Below are positions 11,333-17,307 of a stretch of 41,732 nucleotides of DNA, in pieces. Position 1 is the stretch's first letter; each line of letters opens with the position of its first letter. The DNA lies in the IMG/VR virus record IMGVR_UViG_3300050821_007750, positions 1-41,732 of that record, one strand, 5' to 3'. The translations under genes and the position numbers were made by a program. The stretch comes from a virus. The notes under the pieces were generated by a model. It was given only the letters and a program-made list of their open reading frames with translations. It was not told the origin of the DNA and searched no databases.

Positions 11333-11580
11333 ACACGGATAAGGTGAAAATTACAGAAACATGGGGGCCTGACCCGGCCGAACTGGAGCAGCGCGTTGCC
11401 AGGCTTGAGAAAAACTTAACCGTTCATGACCTTGCCAGAGATTCTATTGATATTTGGCGGTTCATGAGAGAGTTGGAGCAGCGCATCGCCGCACTTGAGA
11501 CCGACACGCCACTCGAAAAGCATTTCAAATATGCTGATTTGGTTAAGCGCATCGCCGCTCTTGAAACTAAAATCAAATGA
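11329..11580 (+). CDS. Coiled-coil protein, RIAALE family copy 2, 83 aa
   Basis: This is a paralogue of the preceding gene with three helical motifs (ELEQRVARLEKNL, ELEQRIAALETDT, LVKRIAALETKIK). ATGA overlaps occur at both ends. It is probably an oligomeric coiled coil. There is no enzymatic motif; a regulatory or scaffolding peptide is possible. Confidence 0.65.
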   Translation: MNTDKVKITETWGPDPAELEQRVARLEKNLTVHDLARDSIDIWRFMRELEQRIAALETDTPLEKHFKYADLVKRIAALETKIK

Positions 11581-11924
11581 CCACAGCGCTAGCTCAGATC
11601 CAAGAGGAAATTGCCAAGCTCGAAGAGCGGCTGAAGTTGCTGCGAACGGCAGAGGCTGCCCTGCAGGCGCTGGAAGCGAAAGTGGAAAAGAGCGTGTACG
11701 AAAATAATCCATATTTATTTAATAATAAGCCCACCAAGGGCCTTGCGGCAGCCATACGGACCCTCCTTACCGATAAAGGATCCATGACCAAGGCTGACAT
11801 CGATAAGGCCCTCAGTGAGGCTGAATGGTTCCTTGGGAAAGGCTCTGTCTCCGGCGCCCTGCAGGCCATGAAAGTCCGGGGAGTGGTTGCGCGCACCAAA
11901 GCAGGGAAGTGGACAGTGAAATGA
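11577..11924 (+). CDS. Coiled coil plus winged-helix-like protein, 115 aa
   Basis: The N-terminal coiled coil (IQEEIAKLEERLKLLRTAEA, residues 7-40) is followed by a linker (YENNPYLFNNKPTKG) and a C-terminal domain with winged-helix character (AAIRTLLTDKGSMTKADIDK, then GSVSGALQAMKVRGVVARTK, ending GKWTV). It may be a DNA-binding regulator expressed near attP. Domain type is inferred from pattern only. Confidence 0.65.
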   Translation: MTTALAQIQEEIAKLEERLKLLRTAEAALQALEAKVEKSVYENNPYLFNNKPTKGLAAAIRTLLTDKGSMTKADIDKALSEAEWFLGKGSVSGALQAMKVRGVVARTKAGKWTVK

Positions 11925-12082
11925 GCACACGCATCACACGATATTATTGGTGCCATTGGCCAATAGATATTCATATTTACTACTGCGGAGCAGATGACCG
12001 GAATTATATAGAATTCGGTGAACCTTATAGTAAGTGGACTTTCGAGCTGCCTTGCTTTTGGCGCCGCAGATGGAAGTCTTGA
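11921..12082 (+). CDS. Small aromatic-rich protein, 53 aa
   Basis: ATG 11921 overlaps the upstream stop as ATGA. The product is rich in Tyr/Trp/His (ITRYYWCHWPIDIHIYYCGA) and ends basic (PCFWRRRWKS). Not recognised; it resembles the Trp-rich microproteins of the 7-kb cassette in composition. Confidence 0.55.
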   Translation: MSTRITRYYWCHWPIDIHIYYCGADDRNYIEFGEPYSKWTFELPCFWRRRWKS

Positions 12083-12106
12083 CATTACTGAAAACTACTC
12101 TAGATT
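12079..12106 (+). promoter_or_regulatory. Rightward promoter
   Basis: TTGACA (12079-12084), a 16-base spacer and TAGATT (12101-12106) match the other promoters here in both boxes (TAGNTT). It precedes the last two rightward genes. Confidence 0.55.
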
Positions 12107-12113
12107 AAATAGT

Positions 12114-12149
12114 ATCGGCCGCCATTACTTTGGACAGTTGGCAGCCGAT
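12114..12149 (+). other. 5'-leader hairpin
   Basis: ATCGGCCGCC (12114-12123) pairs with GGCAGCCGAT (12140-12149) with one internal mismatch. It lies between the promoter at 12079 and the ribosome-binding site of the 25-aa ORF, so it would sit at the very 5' end of the message. Confidence 0.45.
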
Positions 12150-12168
12150 CACTCTAGAGGAGAATACG

Positions 12169-12246
12169 ATGATCGTGGAACTCTATGAATTCCAATACGA
12201 TACCGAGATCTTCATGTGGCATTTTCTCTATTACTATGGAGCATGA
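12169..12246 (+). CDS. Microprotein, 25 aa
   Basis: An AGAGGAGA site precedes the ATG by a few bases. The peptide is acidic and aromatic (YEFQYDTEIFMWHFLYYYGA). The stop overlaps the next start as ATGA. It has its own promoter and leader hairpin. Unrecognised. Confidence 0.45.
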   Translation: MIVELYEFQYDTEIFMWHFLYYYGA

Positions 12247-12479
12247 CCATGAAGAAAGATACCAAAGCTTTGGCTATCACAGAAGCGGCCAAACAGGCAG
12301 CTAACCAGCTTGCGCTCTGGGATAAGGTAGAGGCTAGCGCAAAGAAGGCCCTCGAGCAAGCCCAAGAGCGGCCTGCAAACGGGAATTTGGCTGAGTTCCA
12401 TTTCCGCACCGGGCCGGATGGAACTGAGGCCAAGGGCGTCGTTGTGATCGGAAGCAACTACTTCAAGTTCGAGGGCTGA
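12243..12479 (+). CDS. Small unknown protein, 78 aa
   Basis: ATG 12243 overlaps the upstream stop; ATG 12249 is an alternative. A charged helical half (LAITEAAKQAANQLALWDKV, then ASAKKALEQAQERP) precedes a beta-like half (LAEFHFRTGPDGTEAKGVVV, ending GSNYFKFEG). It is the last gene of the rightward unit. No family is recognised. Confidence 0.6.
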   Translation: MTMKKDTKALAITEAAKQAANQLALWDKVEASAKKALEQAQERPANGNLAEFHFRTGPDGTEAKGVVVIGSNYFKFEG

Positions 12480-12708
12480 ATAGAACCGTGCAAAATACTC
12501 GTTGATTTTGCAAAGTTGACTCTTCGGCATGGCGGGCCCAGGTCCGCCATAGCGAAGCGCCAGAAATGGAGCGAAAGACGTAGGGATCGTATGCTCTATG
12601 CAAATATGCGGATATGCCCGCACGCTTCAGTGAAGTGCCAGAAATGGGGCTAAGTCGAGTAGCCGAAGAGGCGAAAGGACAATGCGCGGATTCAATGCCC
12701 GCGACGCT
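12480..12708. other. Non-coding convergence region with hairpin and tandem repeat
   Basis: No gene is seen. The hairpin ATGGCGG/CCGCCAT (12529-12535, 12544-12550) may serve both converging transcription units as a terminator, although no T-run follows. Two tandem repeat units follow (12554-12628 and 12632-12710). Short GCGGAT-N-CCCGC stems occur within each unit. Confidence 0.55.
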
Positions 12709-12710
12709 TC
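12554..12710. repeat. Two tandem copies of the dispersed repeat unit
   Basis: Each copy begins GAAG(C/T)GCCAGAAATGG and ends with CCCGC...ACGCTTCA, about 75-79 bp apart. They are related to the unit at 7224-7292. The last copy runs into the stop codon of the leftward gene at 12709. Confidence 0.5.
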
Positions 12711-12978
12711 ACTCATCCTTCATAGCGAGCAACTTTTCCAGCCGCTCGATTTTCTCCATCATCTTTGTGCGCTGATCATTGACAACGGTCATCGTGTGCT
12801 GTGTCATTTCGGAATTGTGCTGAAGTTCCTCAGCTATAGCATCTGCTCTGACAGCAGTGATTGCCTGGGTCTCGACAAGCGTACGGGCAACTTTGTTTGT
12901 CTGCCTGTGCTCGAGCCATGAAGCGACTACTACCGCTCCAATATTGGACGCAGCAAGGATCAAAACTGCTGGGTCCAT
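12709..12978 (-). CDS. Membrane-anchored coiled-coil protein, 89 aa (possible spanin or holin-type lysis gene)
   Basis: GGAGGTGA lies just before two adjacent ATGs (12981, 12978). An N-terminal hydrophobic helix (AVLILAASNIGAVVVASWLE, residues 3-22) leads to a long charged coiled coil (ADAIAEELQHNSEMTQ, then KMMEKIERLEKLLAMK). An N-terminal membrane anchor with a long coiled coil is the layout of an i-spanin. It is last in the lysis cassette. The assignment is tentative. Confidence 0.6.
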   Translation of the reverse strand: MDPAVLILAASNIGAVVVASWLEHRQTNKVARTLVETQAITAVRADAIAEELQHNSEMTQHTMTVVNDQRTKMMEKIERLEKLLAMKDE

Positions 12979-12981
12979 CAT

Positions 12982-13245
12982 TCACCTCCGGTCTTCCCGA
13001 TTGTGCTTGAAATCAACCCATCCTGGGTCTGTTCGTTTGTGAAAGGCACGGTCAACCCAATGCTCTGGCGGCATTGCAAGAAAAGGAAGAAACTGAACTG
13101 CGATGGACCCGTTAAAGCTCTCGCGAGCTTCAACTACAACATGCCCATCTGACCAGTGCGAAAACGATGTTTCGTCCATGCTGAAAACAAGATCGCGAAG
13201 TTTAAGATAGAGCTCGGTTTGCTCATTCTCAGTCAAAAATTTCAT
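12982..13245 (-). CDS. Unknown protein of the lysis cassette, 87 aa
   Basis: Start and upstream stop overlap as ATGA, and its stop is within two bases of the next start. The product is soluble, mixed alpha/beta (TENEQTELYLKLRDLVFSMD, then FNGSIAVQFLPFLAMPPEHW) and ends charged (KHNREDRR). No family is recognised. Confidence 0.65.
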   Translation of the reverse strand: MKFLTENEQTELYLKLRDLVFSMDETSFSHWSDGHVVVEARESFNGSIAVQFLPFLAMPPEHWVDRAFHKRTDPGWVDFKHNREDRR

Positions 13246-13328
13246 CTACCCAACCAACAAAGAAGGAGTGGGACCCCAATGAAAACCACTGCAAGCAATA
13301 TCCAACCCATGATCGCCATCAACCTCAT
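13242..13328 (-). CDS. Membrane microprotein, 28 aa
   Basis: The ATG at 13328 and the stop at 13242 are both joined to neighbours by ATGA overlaps. The peptide is a single hydrophobic helix with a basic end (MGWILLAVVFIGVPLLLCWL, then GR). In a lysis cassette it is a candidate antiholin or holin partner. Confidence 0.55.
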   Translation of the reverse strand: MRLMAIMGWILLAVVFIGVPLLLCWLGR

Positions 13329-13486
13329 ATGGAATTCCTCTCTGAAGCTGATTGCTCGTGGATGGTGAATTGGATAACCTCGCTAGGAGGTGGAGTTCGC
13401 ACGTAAAACCACATCCCAACAATCACAAGAATGCACCATACGCCAAATATGATGAAGTCCCACTTATCGAGGGGCCAGCGTTTCAT
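13325..13486 (-). CDS. Small single-span membrane protein, 53 aa (possible holin)
   Basis: ATG 13486 overlaps the upstream stop as ATGA, and its stop overlaps the next start the same way. The N-terminus is basic (MKRWPLDKWD), followed by one transmembrane helix (FIIFGVWCILVIVGMWFYVR, residues 11-30) and a polar C-terminal tail. Topology and position beside the endolysin fit a holin-type or Rz-type protein. Confidence 0.6.
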   Translation of the reverse strand: MKRWPLDKWDFIIFGVWCILVIVGMWFYVRTPPPSEVIQFTIHEQSASERNSI

Positions 13487-13680
13487 CTGAGCGGAAGGTT
13501 CTTAGCGTTGCCGAAATTGAGCGCAAGGGCATCGATAACGCTACGCAAACCAGCCCATGCCGTATTCGGTTTGGCCTGGGGAAGAGCAGCGGCCGCGGCT
13601 GCAGCGCCGGTGATGGCATAGGGGATATAGGGCAGGATCGCACTCGCAATGCCCAAAATCGTTGTTACTGTAGCACCCAT
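13483..13680 (-). CDS. Small hydrophobic protein of the lysis cassette, 65 aa
   Basis: AGGAGA precedes ATG 13680. Residues 4-32 are hydrophobic and Ala/Ile-rich (TTILGIASAILPYIPYAITG, then AAAAAAALP) and could form one or two membrane helices. The C-terminal part (WAGLRSVIDALALNFGNAKN) is amphipathic. It lies directly after the endolysin and is another holin candidate. Confidence 0.6.
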   Translation of the reverse strand: MGATVTTILGIASAILPYIPYAITGAAAAAAALPQAKPNTAWAGLRSVIDALALNFGNAKNLPLR

Positions 13681-13693
13681 TTTAGTTCTCCTT

Positions 13694-14413
13694 TCAAGAG
13701 ACCATTCGAGAGTAGAGGTAGGTTAGCACACGCTTTTGCGCCGCTGGTGCAAATTCTGTTAGAGCCTCCATAATCGACTCCATTAGAGCTATCTCCGGAT
13801 CTGGACCAGACGGCGGTCGTAGTGCTGGAGCCGGCGGCAAAGATGCTGAAGGAATTGACGCAGGAATTGGCACAACGGGGGTCGTCCCCGCAACCGGAAC
13901 CACCCGAGTGGCTGGAATCGTAACTATCACTGGGCGATCGACAATAAGCGGCCATAGCTCTCGAGCATAAGCAGTTGCATCAGCGATTTCCGGGTCAGGC
14001 TCCTTCGGGTTTTCATATTCCCTGACAATAGTAGGAATAATCTGACCGTAGTTAAGCCCAGTGTCGCGAATTGCCGCCCAGGTCTTCGGATAGCTGTTCG
14101 CTATTTCATGCAGCGCAAAAGCCAATTGCGAAGTCAAGCTGTCATACGCAAGCTGATGTTTGTCGCAGAAGTCTTTGAGAGCTTGTTGGCGAGGCCCGTT
14201 CCAAGATGCAATCCCATAAGCGCCAGATGGATTGAGCACTCCAGGATGCTCACTTGCCTGGCTTCCCTGCCCGCCGGGCCTCAAGGCACTTTCTCGATGG
14301 AAGACAGATACCAGCGCAACGGCACCGGCCTTTGGCAAAGGATCAGGCAAGCCAAGATAGTACTGGACCGCCTTCACACCTACGGAAGTGTCAACCACCG
14401 CCGCTACCTCCAT
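13694..14413 (-). CDS. Endolysin: phage tail-lysozyme-type muramidase, 239 aa
   Basis: The N-terminal domain (residues about 12-140) has the pattern of the phage tail lysozyme / lysozyme-like family: putative catalytic Glu at 41 in VFHRESALRPGG, then PSGAYGIASWNGPRQQALKD, then FALHEIANSYPKTWAAI and IVREYENPKEPDPE. It cleaves glycan strands. A Pro/Ala/Val-rich linker (about 155-205) leads to a short helical C-terminus. There is no signal peptide, so a holin is needed for release, and four small membrane or lysis genes follow. ATG 14413 is used; a GTG 15 bases downstream has a better GGAGGT site. Confidence 0.8.
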   Translation of the reverse strand: MEVAAVVDTSVGVKAVQYYLGLPDPLPKAGAVALVSVFHRESALRPGGQGSQASEHPGVLNPSGAYGIASWNGPRQQALKDFCDKHQLAYDSLTSQLAFALHEIANSYPKTWAAIRDTGLNYGQIIPTIVREYENPKEPDPEIADATAYARELWPLIVDRPVIVTIPATRVVPVAGTTPVVPIPASIPSASLPPAPALRPPSGPDPEIALMESIMEALTEFAPAAQKRVLTYLYSRMVS

Positions 14414-14696
14414 AATGGACCTTGCCTTTGCCCATCACCTTGCGCATTGGCGCGCCCAGAAATTTTTCTCCTTTGTCCTCGCGCCTGCTTTCCTTTTCCT
14501 TTTTCCCACCGTCGCCTGAACGCAGCTCTTTTCGAGCCTCTTCCTTGATATGAGCTCGCTCACTTGGCGGAGCCTTACCGCTGAGCATTATTGCCGCTCG
14601 AGCATGTTTCTTGTCCTCGATAGGGAACGTTCGCCCCTTCCCGGCAAATTTGGAAGTAGGGATCTTGTCGCGTTCTGCAGTTGTCAACTTGGCCAT
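14391..14696 (-). CDS. Small basic phage protein, 101 aa
   Basis: The conserved-looking core is TFPIEDKKHARAAIMLSGKA, which resembles a widely occurring short phage protein of unknown role. The second half is Lys/Glu/Gly-rich and disordered. It is strongly basic overall and may bind DNA in the virion. It overlaps the endolysin start. Confidence 0.65.
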   Translation of the reverse strand: MAKLTTAERDKIPTSKFAGKGRTFPIEDKKHARAAIMLSGKAPPSERAHIKEEARKELRSGDGGKKEKESRREDKGEKFLGAPMRKVMGKGKVHYGGSGGG

Positions 14697-14699
14697 TTA

Positions 14700-14846
14700 T
14701 CAGCCCTTTCCTTTTGGTCTTTTCTTCCCACCACGCTTCACGCTATACGCAATCGCCACAGCCTGCTTTTGCGGCTTACCGGCTGCGATCTCAGTCCTGA
14801 CGTTCTCAGAGAACGCCGCTTTGGATTTTCCTTTATTCAGAGGCAT
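14700..14846 (-). CDS. Small basic phage protein, 48 aa
   Basis: ATG 14846 follows AAAGGGAAA. The peptide pattern NKGKSKAAFSENVRTEIAAG, then KPQKQAVAIAYSVKR, is familiar from many phages as a short conserved protein of unknown function. The C-terminus is Lys/Arg/Gly-rich. It overlaps the preceding zinc-finger gene by 14 bases. Confidence 0.7.
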   Translation of the reverse strand: MPLNKGKSKAAFSENVRTEIAAGKPQKQAVAIAYSVKRGGKKRPKGKG

Positions 14847-15012
14847 ATGACTTTCCCTTTCTCTCAAACAGCTTGCACCATGATCCTGGCAATATCCTGC
14901 TTTCCACCAAGCTGCAGCTTCTCGTAGAATCCTTGAAGTGGGTGCACTCACCACAATGGGCCTCCTTGGAAGCGATCCACTCAAATTGCACACTCTCCTT
15001 AGAGCGCTTCAT
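14833..15012 (-). CDS. Small cysteine-rich (zinc-finger-like) protein, 59 aa
   Basis: ATG 15012 overlaps the stop of the fibre gene as ATGA. Cysteines are arranged as AHCGECTHF, then RSCSLVESRI, then GSWCKLFERK. The C-x2-C ... C ... W-C pattern matches short phage proteins thought to bind zinc or a metal cluster. Role unknown. Confidence 0.65.
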   Translation of the reverse strand: MKRSKESVQFEWIASKEAHCGECTHFKDSTRSCSLVESRILPGSWCKLFERKGKSYASE

Positions 15013-16049
15013 GAGAATATGAACTCCGTAACACGCCAGAAGCCATTTGAACCCTGAGCGCCAGGCTGATCGCCATTATTATTTGTTGATAATCCGGCCC
15101 CACCACCGGCCCCACAATTCGCATCGGTTGGAGATGCCCCTGGCAAGCCACCGCGCCCTAGAGATGTATCCCCACCTCTACCGATAGGAATCACAACGGG
15201 ACTTTCCGAGCTAAATGCGCCTGTGTCTCCAGGACTGCCAGGATGGGCTTCATCGCCTGTGCCAGGAATGCCACCAAGGCCCCCGGGGGCATTGCTGTTC
15301 GCGGCCGCGCCAAGTCCGGGACTGCCACCTTTTGCCACACACAGGACAGTTCCTACGGTCGTGTCGCCACCCGGATTGCCAGGATTATTCCCCGCGAGGC
15401 CGCCCAGCCCTCCAGGCCCGATTATAATCATCTGGCCAGTTCCAATTTGGAGTGCAGTCAGTATCCTTCTTGAATATCCTCCAGAGCCGCCAAACCCTCC
15501 AGTGCTTTGCCCAACGGCACTATTGGCAGCCCCTCCCCCGCCACCTCCTCCGGCCCAGGTTTCGTGAATGGATACTTTCATACCTGGAGTAGGAGTATAG
15601 GTTGTGGTTGTCGTAGATGACTGCTGAACAGCAGTGAGAGATTGAGTAGCGGTCAGTGTTGCCCATATTGGACTTTGATTTAGGCCAGGTGTTTGTAGAA
15701 TTTGTCCCGCTATTCCAGGCGGTAATGCGGCCCATCCTGTAGGTTGATTGTTTAACTTGTAGATTATAGAGCCCTGTGCCGCAACGATGGAACTTAGTGT
15801 ATCAGTAACGGTAACGGCGGTTGATGCGGCACCAAGAGCTATAATCTGCCACGTAGCTGGTGAGACATCCGGTTGGTTACCTACATTGATGGCAATGGCT
15901 ATATAACTCGAGCCATTAAAATACACACCGTCGTCCACAGCATATGCGGTCTGTGGGTTCCATGTTCCACGAAATCTTAGTCCTCTTAATCCCTGAAGTG
16001 GTCCCGGCCCTCCAGGAGGAAATGGGGGAAACGTGATAACACTTGCCAT
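15009..16049 (-). CDS. Glycine-rich tail fibre / adhesin, 346 aa
   Basis: The N-terminal segment (RGTWNPQTAYAVDDGVYFNG) looks like a small carbohydrate-binding module (ChiA/C5-12-like). A Thr-rich spacer follows (TTTTYTPTPG). Residues about 165-330 are glycine-rich with GGxGG patterns (GAAANSNAPGGLGG, GRGGDTSLGRGGLPG), as in phage receptor-binding tips of the T2 gp38 kind. The short C-terminus (NGFWRVTEF) would cap the structure. It probably binds the host surface. It overlaps the zinc-finger gene by ATGA. Confidence 0.75.
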   Translation of the reverse strand: MASVITFPPFPPGGPGPLQGLRGLRFRGTWNPQTAYAVDDGVYFNGSSYIAIAINVGNQPDVSPATWQIIALGAASTAVTVTDTLSSIVAAQGSIIYKLNNQPTGWAALPPGIAGQILQTPGLNQSPIWATLTATQSLTAVQQSSTTTTTYTPTPGMKVSIHETWAGGGGGGGAANSAVGQSTGGFGGSGGYSRRILTALQIGTGQMIIIGPGGLGGLAGNNPGNPGGDTTVGTVLCVAKGGSPGLGAAANSNAPGGLGGIPGTGDEAHPGSPGDTGAFSSESPVVIPIGRGGDTSLGRGGLPGASPTDANCGAGGGAGLSTNNNGDQPGAQGSNGFWRVTEFIFS

Positions 16050-17038
16050 TAGAGTTTTATGATACCATAGAGGGCAATGTTCACCGGTCGTGTTTCTGTA
16101 CCAGCTGTGCCAGAGGATGAAAGACCGGTATTTTGGGTAAAGCCCTGCGACGGAACCAAAAAAGCTCCTGGACCAGAAACGCCAGTAGTGGTTCCGGGGA
16201 GAAACGCGGAGTGTGTATGATCCTGAAACTGCTGGCCCTGCAATGAACCCATTGTCCGGCCCGGATCTAATCCGATACCGCCGTCCAGAAATCGTGGGAA
16301 CCTGCCGCCAAGAGTGGGAAGGTTAAAATGAGAACCATCCACAGAGCCATAAAGAGTTGATATAGCCGCAAACAAATTTGAATAGGTGGAGCGCGCAAGA
16401 GATGCACCGTTACAAAGAAGATAACCCGGAGGCGCAATGGCATTAGCCATCATTTTAATTGTACCGGTTGGCGTCCTGTCCCAGGGCTCCATTGAAAAGC
16501 CACCGGCCCCGGAATTAAGGCCTGCATCATAAGTCAGGCAGGCCCAAAAGCCTGCATCGGGAATATCTCCAGGGGAAAGCAATGTGCCGAAATGATAACC
16601 GGATCTGTAGACGGTCTTTGCCGCCAAGGCATCCGGGGCGAACGTAACAAGGCTTGTCGTATTTGCCCCGACGGCCCTGAAATACACCCGCATCCCATGA
16701 CCATAGGACGTCAATGGCGGGGTGAAGGTAGCAACTATGGTGTCTGTGCCGGTAACCGTCTGAGCGTTGGTTGGAAAATTATAAATAACCTGATTGAGCA
16801 CATATTGCCTGGGAGCTGCATCTTGCGCGGCAGTCGGGTTTGCAATATTTTTGACCCGGAATGAGCCCGCATCTAGATCAGCCAGCATCGCCCCACGGCC
16901 ATTACGATCTAGCGAATTCGTGATTTCCGTATCATAATCACCCGTGAGTATGTTGAACTCGACCGGGTCGATTATGTTACCGAATACCGCGGCCGTATTG
17001 GCTAGCTGCGTAAAAGTTCCATCACTTTGGCGAGGCAT
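16049..17038 (-). CDS. Tail fibre with phage tail collar domain, 329 aa
   Basis: The N-terminal region (FTQLANTAAVFGNIIDPVEF) and the FRVKNIANPTAAQDAAPRQY segment are typical of tail fibres that join to the virion. A phage tail collar domain is clear near residues 195-260 (IAPPGYLLCNGASLARSTYS, then FNLPTLGGRFPRFLDGG), and the tail has DHTHSAF and RPVNIALYGIIKL. It is probably a host-recognition fibre acting with the Gly-rich adhesin downstream. AGGA lies seven bases before the ATG. Confidence 0.9.
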   Translation of the reverse strand: MPRQSDGTFTQLANTAAVFGNIIDPVEFNILTGDYDTEITNSLDRNGRGAMLADLDAGSFRVKNIANPTAAQDAAPRQYVLNQVIYNFPTNAQTVTGTDTIVATFTPPLTSYGHGMRVYFRAVGANTTSLVTFAPDALAAKTVYRSGYHFGTLLSPGDIPDAGFWACLTYDAGLNSGAGGFSMEPWDRTPTGTIKMMANAIAPPGYLLCNGASLARSTYSNLFAAISTLYGSVDGSHFNLPTLGGRFPRFLDGGIGLDPGRTMGSLQGQQFQDHTHSAFLPGTTTGVSGPGAFLVPSQGFTQNTGLSSSGTAGTETRPVNIALYGIIKL

Positions 17039-17040
17039 TT

Positions 17041-17307
17041 ATGATCCTGTGGAAGATATTTCAGATAGGCATTTTCTTTAGCGTGCTCATGCTGTTCAGT
17101 TACAACGGAGCATTCAACGGCAATGGCTATGCGCAAGCCGTAATGGCTTTCCTGGCAGCTGGCTTTGCCACTGCCTTCGTTGTCGAGATAGAATTCAGGG
17201 TGAAGCGGTTAATAAGCCGGTTGGCTCTGCGGAAGTTGTTGCGGGAAACGACTAGAGATACCCGCAAGAGCAGCTCCGAGCTGCCGCGGCTGCGGATTGA
17301 CTTGTAA
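17041..17307 (+). CDS. Plus-strand membrane protein embedded in the late minus-strand operon, 88 aa
   Basis: GAGG lies about six bases before ATG 17041, three bases from the divergent fibre start. Two hydrophobic segments (IFQIGIFFSVLMLFSYNGAF, then AQAVMAFLAAGFATAFVVEI) are followed by a basic C-terminal helix (RVKRLISRLALRKLLR). The last 99 bases overlap the end of the ejection-protein gene in antisense. No clear promoter is seen. The product resembles small phage membrane proteins of unknown role and may be an independently expressed moron. Confidence 0.55.
   Translation: MILWKIFQIGIFFSVLMLFSYNGAFNGNGYAQAVMAFLAAGFATAFVVEIEFRVKRLISRLALRKLLRETTRDTRKSSSELPRLRIDL

Noticed and set aside
12554-12710. 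CRISPR array
   Set aside because: Only two imperfect units of 75-79 bp without regular spacers or cas genes.
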